A stretch of DNA of 64,000 nucleotides from assembly GCA_965178125.1 (NCBI GenBank), contig OZ237774.1, positions 496,001 through 560,000 of the forward strand, written 5' to 3'. The position numbers and the translations under genes were made by a program. The DNA comes from Bilabrum cf. latius (taxonomy: Eukaryota > Bigyra: Bicosoecida > Bigyra > Bicosoecida). The notes beneath the pieces were generated by a model. That model saw nothing but the letters and a program-made list of their open reading frames with translations. It was not told the DNA's origin and made no database searches. Below are positions 1-21,620 of this stretch, piece by piece; the first letter of the stretch is position 1, and each line of letters begins with the position of its first letter.

Positions 1-9384
<9,384 letters not shown>

Positions 9385-9535
9385 TCCTCGCACTGCAGTG
9401 CAGTGCACGCATCATCGCGGGCAAGTGTTGGGGCTAATGGCGATAACTAGACACAATTATGTTTAATTCTGTGGTGTGCGCCGGTGCAGTGCACTGTGCG
9501 AGCATCCTGGCGCTCCCCTCGCTCGGATGATCGGA

Positions 9536-10092
9536 TCAGGCAGTACGCACGATGATGTGCAAACCGCTGTCCGAATCTACCACCCCAGACAGCTGGCCCA
9601 CGTTGAGCGCAAACGATGCATCCTCAAACGCCTTCTGCATCATCCCGGGCCCGAACTCTCCCAGGTCGCCTCCTTTGGCCGCACTGCCGCAATCCGATTC
9701 CGTCTTTGCGAGCTCTGCCAGCTTGGCGGCGGGATTGTCGGCTTCTTCGACCTGCTTGCGGAAGGCGAGCAGCCTCTCCATTGCTTGCTCCTTGGTTCTT
9801 GTGATGGGGTCTTCCCTCCAGGAGGCCGGCCGCCGAGACCCGATGTGCTTGACGAGCAAGTGCGATGCTCGCACAGTCGAGACCGCCTCTGCGGGCGCGT
9901 CGGGCCGTTCCCACTAGCTCTTTCCGGTGTGTGAATTCACATAGTACACTGCGCAGGCAAGGTATCCAAAGCCAACAAGACAGTGCGACCGCGACGCATC
10001 ACGCACTATTGATCCAACAGGTGCGGCGGCTCACCTACTCCAGGCTTCGATCTAGATTCTCCGACAGACCATCCAGCAGGGAGATCTTTCAT
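9536..10092 (-). CDS. PIN1: PIN1-type parvulin peptidyl-prolyl isomerase with WW domain
   Basis: Two exons, 10092-10035 and 9948-9536, with an 86-bp GT-AG intron, encode 156 residues ending in TGA. The WW domain is complete (LPAGW at the start, YYVNSHTGKS-Gln-WERP at the end) and is followed by the parvulin domain. Catalytic features are present: SHLLVKH, the phosphate-binding RR in SRRPASW, the Cys of SDCGSA, MQKAFEDASFAL and HIIVRT. The protein should isomerise phospho-Ser/Thr-Pro bonds in the nucleus and cytosol. The TAG at 9916-9914 falls on the near-invariant Gln before WERP. The start ATG follows directly on the WW motif, as in other PIN1 proteins. The gene is divergent from the small gene at 10278. 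Confidence 0.96.
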
Positions 10093-10277
10093 TGCAGCAT
10101 CTATTGCGCTACTCGAAGCGGCCATCGAAACGCAGGTATGCTTGTCTTATATCAATCGTTCTTTCCCGTCCGTTCCGGTTATTGTTTATCCGAGTTGTAC
10201 ACTTTCGCGGCGCCAAGTTGGTTCCGCATGCCGAACGGATTCATCCGGCACTGCAACCTAGGTCTACAGAGCTTCGA

Positions 10278-10583
10278 ATGGCACTTGCAGGAACTACACA
10301 GTACGATCACATGCCGGTTCATGACCGGTTGTACTCTAGCATCACCGGACTGACGAAAGCGGAGCGAAAGGCGCTTACTGAAGCATGGCGGCCGCCGGCT
10401 GCTCAGTCCGTCGCTGACATGCAGAAGGAGCTAGGCAAGAAGGCGACCGTCACGCAGGTGGCTGGACATGGTCTTCGAATTGTTGAGTATCCTCCGGGGC
10501 GCCAGAATGAGCAGAAGAAGGATCCAGACCTCACCCATCCATCGAAATGCCGAAGACCTGACGGCGGCTTCTACTCGAGCTGA
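10278..10583 (+). CDS. Small unrecognised protein (101 aa) divergent from PIN1
   Basis: The first plausible ATG in this frame starts MALAGTTQYDHMPVHDRL and the frame ends in TGA. The middle (SSITGLTKAERKALTEAWRPP) looks like a short helical region and the tail is charged and polar. A donor-like CAG|GTATGC near 10135 and acceptor-like CCTAG or CTACAG just before the ATG suggest an intron in the 5' leader. I recognise no family. Codon composition resembles the first exons of neighbouring genes, which is the main support for it being real. Confidence 0.45.
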   Translation: MALAGTTQYDHMPVHDRLYSSITGLTKAERKALTEAWRPPAAQSVADMQKELGKKATVTQVAGHGLRIVEYPPGRQNEQKKDPDLTHPSKCRRPDGGFYSS

Positions 10584-11061
10584 AGAGAGTAATTATAGTG
10601 CCTGAACTAATACGTATACTTAATGGATGTATATCATTGCGCGTCATGTATTTCTATTCGGCGTTTTTCGGGAAACACACTCCGGCTGCACCACAGCGTT
10701 CTGGAGAGCAGCAGTCCCCGCTCCCTAAGCGAATGAGGATGTGTGATTTGCTTGACCATCCACTCCTAATGCGTTTACTGTGCCATGCAAACCGCGTCAT
10801 GCCAGGTGGTTTGGAGTCTACTCACGGTGCTGCCTAGTAGCTGCCAAGTGAGTGATCCGGGGGTGGCAGGCATCCAGCACGAGTTGAAGGCATCATGATG
10901 TAGACTCGGCAAGAGCCTGTATAGGCAGTGCTGATTGAGATCAAGACCGTGTTTAAGAGATTTATCACGTCAGACTGATGCAAGAAGCTCTGGAAGTCAC
11001 TCACTGGCAGCACTGGCACTGCCACTTGCCCAAACAGAGAGTGCCTCACCGCTGGCATGCA
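10584..11061. other. Gene-free stretch between the small gene and GALE
   Basis: About 480 bases of moderate GC carrying the 3' ends of the flanking genes. No family-like reading frame, RNA gene or clear repeat was seen. Confidence 0.5.
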
Positions 11062-12664
<1,603 letters not shown>

Positions 12665-15600
12665 ATGAAGGATTCTGGTACCATACAAGTCTTTCTACCG
12701 GAGGGGCCGCTCGTGTACTCTGTGGATGCGGCCGCAAATGCGCTGAGAATACCAAACCAAACTCGGGGAAGCCGTGTAGAATCTCATCGGAATCCTAGTA
12801 TGCCGCATGGCTCCACTGATATGGCATGCGATGGAATTCTGATCGGCTGGAGCGCTACCCGCTCGCGAGCCTCCCAGGTAGTAGTCTCTGCTGCTCTACC
12901 CGCCAGTGTGTCTGCTGCAATCGCAGTGGCAATGTGTGACGGCTTCGCGGACAATCGATCCACCAGGCGGCTGCTTCGATGGATAGGGAACCACAAACCA
13001 AGCATAATAGGTCGCTGGTACGCAAAAGGTGCTGCACGGGCCGAAACACCCTCAACGCCGAGTGCAAGCGAGCGCGAGTGCGAGCAAGTGCCCCCGGCGC
13101 AGCGCGAAAAGCTGCTCGCCCTGCAGCGGGAATTGAAACCGACATGTCCTCTCGTGCTTCTGCGTGTGAGAACAGCACGCAGCGGCGAGCAACGCGTTAG
13201 TCTAGAGGCTCTTGCTCGCGGTCCGACTGAGAGGCCGGCCGTTGTGGCGGGAGGGTCGGGCAACACCGGCCTCGCACCTGATTCTGATTCCGATTCCGGC
13301 GGGCTGCACGCCTGCTAGGGCCAGGGCATTTCACCCCCTACCAACCAATGTTCTCACTCGTCACACCCCCGCGCGGTGCTGGTGCGGCACCCGCTCCTGC
13401 TAGGCCCCCTCGATGCGATGTCCAGCGAGGCGTGGGGGGCTCCGATGGACGACGAGGCGAGGGGTGTGACGAGTGTGACGCTGGCGGGCGCCATGCGGCG
13501 GATCACCGCGGGCGTAACCCTGCGATCCGCACTCGTCACACTGGGGGACAGCCGCCGCTGTCTCGGGGCGGGGGATGCGGGGGCCGTTCGATCGGCGGTG
13601 GGAGGTCTGGGACCTGGTGGGCTGGTGGGCTAGGCCGGGGCAGCGCGGGGGTCTGTGCCTCTGGCTGTGGCTTGTAGGGCTGTTGGCAGGGCGCTGGGGC
13701 AGGGGCAGGGGCACATGTAGGAAGGGGGATTGGGAGAGGGAGAGGGAGGTGGGTCAGGTGCCGACAATGGACAGGATCGACAGACCAATAGACTATAGAG
13801 CTGTCGGTCGATCTTCTCCTATGCATTGTGGTACCCTGTAGCCGTGGTAGTGCTCGCCATTTCGGTGCTGCTGCGCGTGGCGGTGGCAGCGCCCCTGCTG
13901 TGGGTGCTGGCGGTCGATCGGCCAGTGGCGTGCGGCGAGTCACCAACGCCGAAGGGAAGCGGGTCGCCATCGAGGAGCGGCGGGTCACCAACTGGGCCTT
14001 CAGGGCACAGCTCCGAGCCATAGGGTAGTGCACTGCAGCGCAATGCACCCTCTGCTCGCCTGCAGCTGCTGTCGCCCACCACGAATGCATCCACGAGGCA
14101 AACGCGGGAACTGCCTCACCCCAGGGGCGCGGTTGAAGAGACGGATCCTAGGGAACAGTCGGGGGCAGACGAGGAGAAGGAGGGGCATAGCGCTGCAATG
14201 GCTCCACCGTCTCCAGCCGCAGAAGCAGACCCGCTGGCATCGCCATCGCCATCGTCATCGGTATCGCCGTTTTCGCCATCAGCTTCTCCTAGGGAGCAGC
14301 AGCCAAACGCGGCATCGGAGGATGGCCAAGAGGCATGCGGCCGTGCCTGCAGTGCGATGCACTCGGGGCCCGTCGCTCCCATGGGTCTCTTTCTGGTGCA
14401 GGGCACTGCAGTGCAGCCCTGCTGGCCCTTCCCCCTTGCCAGCCGCAGCTTCTTCGCCCAGCAGCTCAGGCGGCGGCTCGAGGGCGCCTGCAGGGTGCCT
14501 TCTGCTCTCAGGAAGAGCCAGCGACTGGAGGGGGGGTGGATGCACCCCAGGGTGGGGGCAGAGCACCTCCTGAGGGTGAGGGGGCAGATGGGGGCGTTCC
14601 TGCTCGACGTGGCACTCGGGTGGGTGCTGGTGGCTTGTCTCGCGGGTTGGCCGCAGCTGGCATCACATGCGACCAGCGGGTTGAGGAGCATCGCATCCCT
14701 GGTGGCGGGGCGACCCGTGACCGACACTCTCCGGTGGTTGATGGGCATTCCGGGTGGTCTCAAGCTGAACCACAGAGCGGGCCGTTGGCTGGGCCTGCTT
14801 GCTGTGAGGGTCATGGCTTGGTGGGGCGGGGTGCTGGGGTGGGTGCTGCAGGGCGGGACCAGGATCGTGTGGGTTCTGGCATGCGTGGGCGCATCCGGCG
14901 GACTGACGCTTTCCCTGGCTGCACTCGTTGACATGCTCCGGGTGGCTGCTCTGCCGTTGATGACCTTGCAGTGGGTATGCGGGCGGGCCGTGCACTCGCT
15001 GCAGTGGTTGCTCTACTCTCTCGCACTGGCGCTGCAGGGAAGGAAAAGGAACGTTCTGCGGCAGCGGACCGATTCGCTGCACCTGGGCACGCCCCAGCTG
15101 CTCGTGGCTGCGCTCGCTTTCACCGCGGCTCTGCTGTTCCTGCCCACGCCGGTCGTGTATCACGTGTTCTGTGCGTTGATCGCGCTGGGAATCAGAGCTG
15201 TCACGGTGGCAGCGGGGCTGGCCAGCGCCGTCGTGGACGCCGCGCCCCTGCTGAACCTGGCGCTGTACTGGATGCGGCCATCGGTGTTCCAAGCCGGGGC
15301 GTGGATGGAAGGGGTGAGGTATTCTGGGGTACAAGAGCTGCAGGAGTAGGATGAGGAGGAGGAGGGGCAAGACGAGCATAGCAGATGGGAACATGATTGC
15401 CTGGCAAAGACTGGCGGTGTGCTGCTGCTCATTGCCGGCCGAGATGCGGCGGGGAGGAACTAGACCCACGACAAAGGGCCAAAGAAGCCTGGTCCTTCCA
15501 TGGGCTCCACAGATCGGCAAGTGTCCGCTGTGTGCGTGTCCTTGCAGACCATGCATCTGAAGCGGGCCAGGGCCTCTGTGGCTGCCATCTAGAGACCGTT

Positions 15601-15829
15601 CCTGAGGGCACTGGGGCGGCTGATGGTGGCCGTGTCTCCGCACTCGTGGCTGCAAGTGTTCCTGCAAGGCCATCTGCTGCCTCCACTGCCGTCTCCTCTA
15701 AGTGGAGTGGGCTGGGGTGGTGCCAGGGAAGTAGCGTCAGGGGGTGACTAGAGAGGGGGTACCGGTGGCGGAATCGTGCAGTTTACGGCCGATACGTGGG
15801 CCGCTCTGTGGCACGCGGATTTGGTGTGA
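12665..15829 (+). CDS. PIGQ: PIG-Q/GPI1 subunit of GPI-GlcNAc transferase
   Basis: One uninterrupted frame of 1,054 residues ends in TGA when nine TAGs are read as sense (13316, 13631, 13718, 13796, 14021, 15347, 15461, 15590, 15749). The Gpi1 signature is clear: LRWLMGIPGGLKLNHRAGRW near residue 695, then hydrophobic helices, RKRNVLRQRTDSLHLGTPQLL, ALLFLPTPVVYHVF and DAAPLLNLALYWMRP. The N-terminus (DGILIGW, then a Val/Ala-rich strand) resembles the start of animal PIG-Q. The protein stabilises the complex that adds GlcNAc to phosphatidylinositol at the ER, the first GPI-anchor step. Under the standard code the gene would be six or more fragments, with the conserved core split from its N-terminus. 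It is longer than animal PIG-Q because of Ser/Pro/Gly-rich inserts. Confidence 0.9.
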
Positions 15830-16692
15830 GGCACGTTGCACCCCAACTTCGGATGAAGATGACCCTTGTTGGCTGGCAGCTCACACAACGTTCGCTCTGT
15901 GTGTCTACGTTTCTATTGCGGGCACGGTGCGTGTGGCTTCACGCATTGATCTGTGGATATGATGCATCGAGAATCATCCATCTCTAGCAACGAGCTAGGA
16001 GTGCAAGGACGGCACGACTGAGGCATCTGACTCGTTGCTCACGTTTGAGTCAAGAGTCACGCAGGTGACGTGACTCATGTGGATGCGGCGGCTCATGAAC
16101 CGTAAGCTGCATGCACATAGATATGCAATTGTGCAAGGTGGCTGTTTAAAGTCCTACAATCACCATGCAGACTACAAGCGACCGAAAGCGGTCGCTATGT
16201 GGCTGCAACGGAACCTCTTTCGCATTGCGGCGCCAACCCGTAGTATTCCGCCACTAAGCTTTCAGCATGGAGTAGTACCCAACAGTGCTTAGTAGTACTG
16301 CGCTAAAAGATCTGTCGTTCAGTGCAGCTGCAGGGTCGATCGTCGGTCTGCTTACCTTGATCCTGTCGTTCGGAACAGACCTTTCGCAGAAGGTGGACTG
16401 CTGCAACGCACAGGCGGCCGATCATGCTCCCATGCTAATAAGTACTGCATAGCCGGCAATTATAGAGTTCAATGCAAGCTGCCAGGGATTTTCCACAGGA
16501 ACGAGCGCAGGCATGCTGGAGTTCTCGCCAGCTGGCACCACTGCCTCGTCAAGCGATGCCATCGTGTTTCATCCAAACACGGCTGGCTGCAGCTGCCTTG
16601 CCAGCCTTCTGCTCCCTTCATCCAACTCTGATTTTTAGACCGCATGGCACTCCAAGGAGCATCTCTGCCGCGCCAACGCGATATCATCGCGC
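15830..16692. other. Gene-free stretch of lower GC
   Basis: About 860 bases between PIGQ and the next gene on the same strand. It presumably holds the PIGQ 3' end and the promoter of the gene at 16693. No coding frame, RNA gene or strong repeat could be supported. Confidence 0.5.
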
Positions 16693-18438
16693 ATGAAACG
16701 TGCCAACTCCACGGACAGCGGGGCCATCCGCTCGTGCGCCATCGATGGCCTGGATGCATCCAGGTGCAAGTGCCTCGCAACATTTCAAGACAGCGACCTA
16801 GAGGAGTGGTGCAGCGGCATACCGCTGGCACTTGGCCTGGTGTGCGCATCCATTCTCGTGGCGGGTCTCATCGACTGCACCTGGGTCCCGCACAAGCCAC
16901 CCCTGAAGCACGGGGTGGAGCCCTCTTTGAAGGGAGTGCTGCTGTGTACGGGTCGGATGGGCGTGTGCAGTACCATGCTTCTCAGTCTTGGCGTGACTCT
17001 GCTCTTCTTCTTTAGCTAGACAGGCCTGGGCTGGGGTAGAGGTCCGCTGTACTCCCATGGGTAGGGTTGGGCAACTGCCGGTATTGCCTGCATCGTCGCC
17101 TCGGCTGGGACGATCCTCTTTGGCCAGGTCCTCCACGCGATCGTGGTGCCAGAGACTGGCCAGGTGGACCCCGGGAGGCACAACCCGGTGATTGAGCCCA
17201 TGGTGGGCCACATCACACTGGCCAAAGCGGCGCACTACGACATGCTGGAAAGATGCCCCATGCTGCGGGGCCTCGTGACTAGCGGCTCCTCGCCCCTTCC
17301 TCTCGGTGATGTGCAGCAATAGGCGGGACGTTTCAAGGTGATCTCGCTGTCAATCCAGAGCTTCGAGAGTGAGAGGGTGGCGACCATGCTGGCAGCAATC
17401 GACACGGTGCGCCTCAGCAACTTGGGTGCCAACCAGACGGGGTTAGTCAAGACTGCGTGGCCGTCACGTTCGCATGCGCACACTAGTCACAAAGGCCTCA
17501 CATGGGTAGAGTCGCTGTAGATCATCAAGCAATGGAGGGACGTTCGCAAGCACAGGTACCAGTTCCTGCCCATGCTTGCTCTCGAGACGCACTATTTTCC
17601 TCTCCGCGATGACTGCTACGGGGGTCTGGGACAGGTGGTCTACTGGACGTACCGGATCGTGGCTGATGTGCCTGCAGGGGAGCGGCGATAGCTACGGTTT
17701 AGGGGTATGCGAACAAAGATTCGGGTGGGCAAACACGACCGGTACTTGTCACGAGGACTCTTTCAGAGTGTGTCTAGCAAAGCCAGCCCCTAGCGCGTGG
17801 GCAAGGGTACGGGCACTACTAGAACAGATTCCGCGGCCATCGCAACTGGGGGGGCTGCTTCGGCCTGCTAGTCGCATGAAGAGGCTACGCAGGGGCCAGA
17901 CACAGGAGGATCATCGCCACCTATTGCAGACATTGCGGTGGCATCCTCACCAAGGACTGACGCAAGAGATGTAGAGACCGTGCTGCTCGATGACGATGAG
18001 GTATCTGTTCCCACCCGCCTGTTCCTGGTGTCCTCCCGCGGCGTGGTGCAAGGGCCGTCCATTCTCTTTGACTAGAGCCACCCCACGTGGGCCTCGGTCA
18101 CAATCGGCGGCACTGGCCTGTGCAAGGACGAGATCGATGCGATGTGGGTCAAGGCGGATGCCGTGGCTGACGTGGCGCGGCAGAACCGGGAGAGATACCT
18201 TGAAGGACTCATTGGCATCGGAGTCGGGTCGACCAAAGGCCCAAATGTTGCACAAACTGGGCCATACGTGCACTAGGAACAGGAACCCATAAAGCAGGGA
18301 CACTACTTTGAACTGGGGATATATCCAACCCAAAATGCCCAAGAGGTCGAACCGGACAAGAGCGATGAATTGATCCCCAGCTTTTACAAGGATTACGTGT
18401 CCCGAAAGAAAGCTCGCTGGTTACGTAACAAAAAATAA
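16693..18438 (+). CDS. Unrecognised membrane protein with three N-terminal helices (581 aa)
   Basis: A single frame starts MKRANSTDSGAIRSCAIDGL and stops at TAA (18436-18438). Nine TAGs lie inside (first at 17017) and no other stop. Three hydrophobic segments occur in the first 150 residues: PLALGLVCASILVAGLID, the VCSTMLLSLGVTLLFFF stretch and IACIVASAGTILFGQVL. The remaining 430 residues are soluble-looking, with a well-structured central part (GLTWVESL-Gln-IIKQWRDVRKHRYQFLPM, YGGLGQVVYWTYRIV) and a C-terminus (AMWVKADAVADVARQNRERYLEGLIGIGVG) rich in helix formers. Gln at the TAG sites gives plausible stretches such as DVQQ-Gln-AGRF. I know no matching family. It converges on the KH-domain gene. 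Confidence 0.75.
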
Positions 18439-18660
18439 TACATCTGCGATCCGGATGAGGGATCCGACAAATTGTGTGGCTTGCCGGAAGAATAAGGGAA
18501 ACAGCCGTCAAGTAGCCTTTAAATGTCATTGCCACAATAATGAAATATACGGGTAGATCTGTAGTTTATACTGATACGGGTATACCAATTATCATTGTAG
18601 ACCAAGACCAAAAGTTATAACTATGCACTGAGAAATTGACCGCCGAAGTTGCGTCCCGGA

Positions 18661-21310
18661 TTATCCCCAAACCCCGTGGATGGGACCATCGTAACTGTAC
18701 GGGTCCCCCACAGCAGAGGTCTAGTAGACTGACAGTTCATCAAATACTTGCACCAAGCTATTGGTAGTGAGGTATCCGATGGCGACCAGACTATAATGAC
18801 AGGCCAGCTCCCTTTTCTGGAGAATGTGGACGGATACCCCGTAACACGTTCGGATCTCGTTGATCCGACAGCCTCCCCTGCCTATGATCCTCCCAACGGA
18901 ATCTTGCAGCACTCTAAGGTAGTAGAATCGCTCGGGGCCGATGTGGTGAGAAGTGGGACCGAGGAGTCGTCCGATCCTACTGGGAAAAGGTTTCGAAGTA
19001 GAGCTCCGAAGAAAGGGCTGCTCGCGGTCCTAAGGTATCCACGCTACCGACAGTCGGCCTGCCACTGGAAAATCTGGATCGAACTCCACTCGGGCCAAGT
19101 AAAGTTGATCGTTTCGGCCCCCAAGTCTCTACCGGCAGTAATCGCGAAACGTGCCATCTAGCCACGGCCTGATTCGCCCTGTAGGCGCCTCCACTGGGTA
19201 GCCCAGCAGCGTAGACAGCACACCATCACGCTTGTTGCCTCCTACTACACAAGCATGTTTCCACAAGCCAACCATCTTGAGAACAGTAGGCGACACTTGA
19301 AAAGAGCGAGGTAGGGCGGACCCTCCACATGATGCCGTAGACTCTGCCACGCCTGACGTATCCGGACGTGAGTCAATACTGTCATCAACTACCTAAACGG
19401 CCATACACCAGGTTTCCCACGCTCTAGCTGCTTCTTCGCGGGAATACTACGGCGTAAACCTATGCAGTTCACGGAGCGCTGTGAGGGTGGGGTCCTGCTC
19501 GCTCTTCTTGCGGAGCGCCTTCTGTCGTCGATCCCGGATCGCCCGAATGCGCCGCTAGCTCTAGAGACTTCCGGGTTCCACGACATGCCGGGATCGCAGC
19601 TCTCTGGTGATCTCCATATCTAAGCTTAACTTGCGGCGCGTGTAAGCGATACACTGCCGCCTGCAGTTTGCCTGTGCTGCCAAAGCTAAAGTCCTCTCCG
19701 TGGCAGTGAGCAAAAGGGAGCCCCAGCACGCCGATTGAGAAGCAAGCCATTCCCGAATGGAACGCTGCAGGCGCACCGCCCCGCTACCAGGTCCATATTG
19801 ACCCGCTGCGCCCGGTCCATTATTAAGCTGAGCCAAAGTCATGCGCCCACCGAATTGGTCTGAACCTACCCTGCGTGGGCCTCCAGAGCCAACTACGTAA
19901 ATCTTAGCAAAGCAGGCTATCAGCCGTGTCTCCGTGGATTCTTGCTGCATGCTCGACAAGAGGAGCTACATGCATTCTTCCTGCCCGTTCATCACGGACG
20001 CAAACAAAGGGCTGCACAGAACCATGACTTTCGCGTCGGGAGCCAATTTTCCACTACGCCCAAACTCCCGGGCTCGAACTTCAGCTGACGCTTCGACGAA
20101 CCGATTGTCGGTGGGTGGAAGCAGCCCACCAGCGAGCTTCCCAAGCCTAATCCGCTTGCTTAGCTCCATCGGGTGACCACGTGCTGCCGCCAAGTGCATG
20201 ATGCGTGCGTCCCGCTTGGCCGCGACTGCCCTGCGGAACCTGAGCATTGCTGACCGTCGGATCGTCGGGTCGAGGTGTTTAACGGAGTCCAATTCGCCGT
20301 TTGGCACCAGTGTGAATATCTTGCTAATGAACTGCTATGGCCAGCCTTTGGAATCCTTGGCCAGGCGAATGAGTCTTTCGGCCGAGGGTCTTTGCGTTTC
20401 CCCAAAATCTTGACGAAGAGCCTGCAAAAAGTACGACACGTTTCGCGCATAGCTGACGGTGCTCACAAGCTAAAATTGGTCATAAGTTATAAAACTGTAT
20501 TAGGATGCAACTAATGCGGAAATGCATATCAAAAAGACTTACCAGTCTATCAATCATTCCAACCGCGATCCTGAAGGGTTCCTCTTGGCACCGTTGCAGC
20601 AGACGGACCACGCAACTGGCGTTTCCGCTATTTATTACTTGCGCTAGCACAAGACCATTAGTCTGCAAGATCACCGACTAGATACCAGCTTTTGTTTGAT
20701 ATTGAAGTCGCACAACCTGACTGACATGCATTCAGATCCCGGATCCAGATCCATTGTTTTTAGATCCACACAATCCAGGCATTTCTCACTTCCGGGTGGC
20801 TCAATTTACTTTGCACGATCTGAAGCAGTTCAGTCATTCGTAGCACCTTCTGTGACAGAGGTTCTTGCCCATTAAAGGTCACGTTGGTTAACCTCTGTAG
20901 GCTACGTAGACATTGCGAAAATATAGCCTGGTGTACCCAGCCGAACTGCGAGTTTGGAGTCGAGAATGCGATTTGCAGAAGAGATATATAATGCTTTTAG
21001 CAATAACGTACTAAAAATTGAGCTGTAACATACCTGTTTACATTGTCTCGGGCATTCGTGTAATAGCTAGGCCAGCTCCTTGTAGTTCGTCTCCGTGAGA
21101 TCAGCAAGACACAAAATGATCCGGTCATTGCTACGAACATGTTCAAAGCTACTTCAAACAAAAAACATGCTAAGATTTGATTGATGGCACATCGGGGATG
21201 GTGTAGTGGTAACTAGAAGAACAATAGACCTACACGATCCGGGTTGGCGTCAGGCCAAAGACCATGAACCACACTAGTCTCACAGGTCAAAGTATCGGCT
21301 TTCGCGTACC
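18661..21310 (-). CDS. Multi-exon KH-domain protein, 5' end not resolved
   Basis: Exons supported by phase: 21148-21034, 20945-20772, 20662-20543 and 20469-18661, with a probable further exon ending at 21310. The last exon is one frame of 603 codons with nine TAGs, ending in TAA. Near its end lies a KH core: FYYLRVLQDSVGRIIGRGG, then INEIRTCYGVSVHI, with the GxxG loop as GRGG. This implies single-stranded RNA binding. The upstream exons (TNGLVLAQVINSGNASCVVR, LTNVTFNGQEPLS, HPEVRNAW) look like a helical-repeat scaffold I cannot name. A basic helix (RRIRAIRDRRQKALRKK) precedes LRELHRF. TAG falls next to CAG at CCA TAG CAG. The KH call is firm; the exon structure is inferred by eye. Confidence 0.7.
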
Positions 21311-21620
21311 TGAAGATCCATATTGTTCGACTGCAGTGTATTAGCACCTTAATAACAAGCCTGGTAGAATGATGATAAATCTAGAGTTCGACCGAGCATC
21401 TATTGGTTCCGGTTTAGGCCATCGCCAGTGCGAGTGGATCCAGATCCACTGGCAGCCGTGGTACCTTGTGGGCAGCCACCATAGCTTGAACAACTGAGAC
21501 AATCAAATGCCGCGAACGATGATAGTACATGTGTACACCTTGCTCTTGTGTGGCCAGGCCGGTGCCACAGTCGCCCATTTGGGATCGGACCAATCGCTAG
21601 CACAAGGCCCAGGTCTTTCT
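21311..21620. other. Gene-free stretch upstream of the KH gene
   Basis: About 310 bases of lower GC between the presumed 5' end of the KH gene and the 3' end of the ASH2-like gene. It may contain the KH gene's first exon; I could not identify one. Confidence 0.35.

Noticed and set aside
21190-21260. A tRNA gene: TGGTGTAGTGG at 21199 matches an A box
   Set aside because: No matching acceptor stem, a poor B box and no anticodon stem could be drawn.
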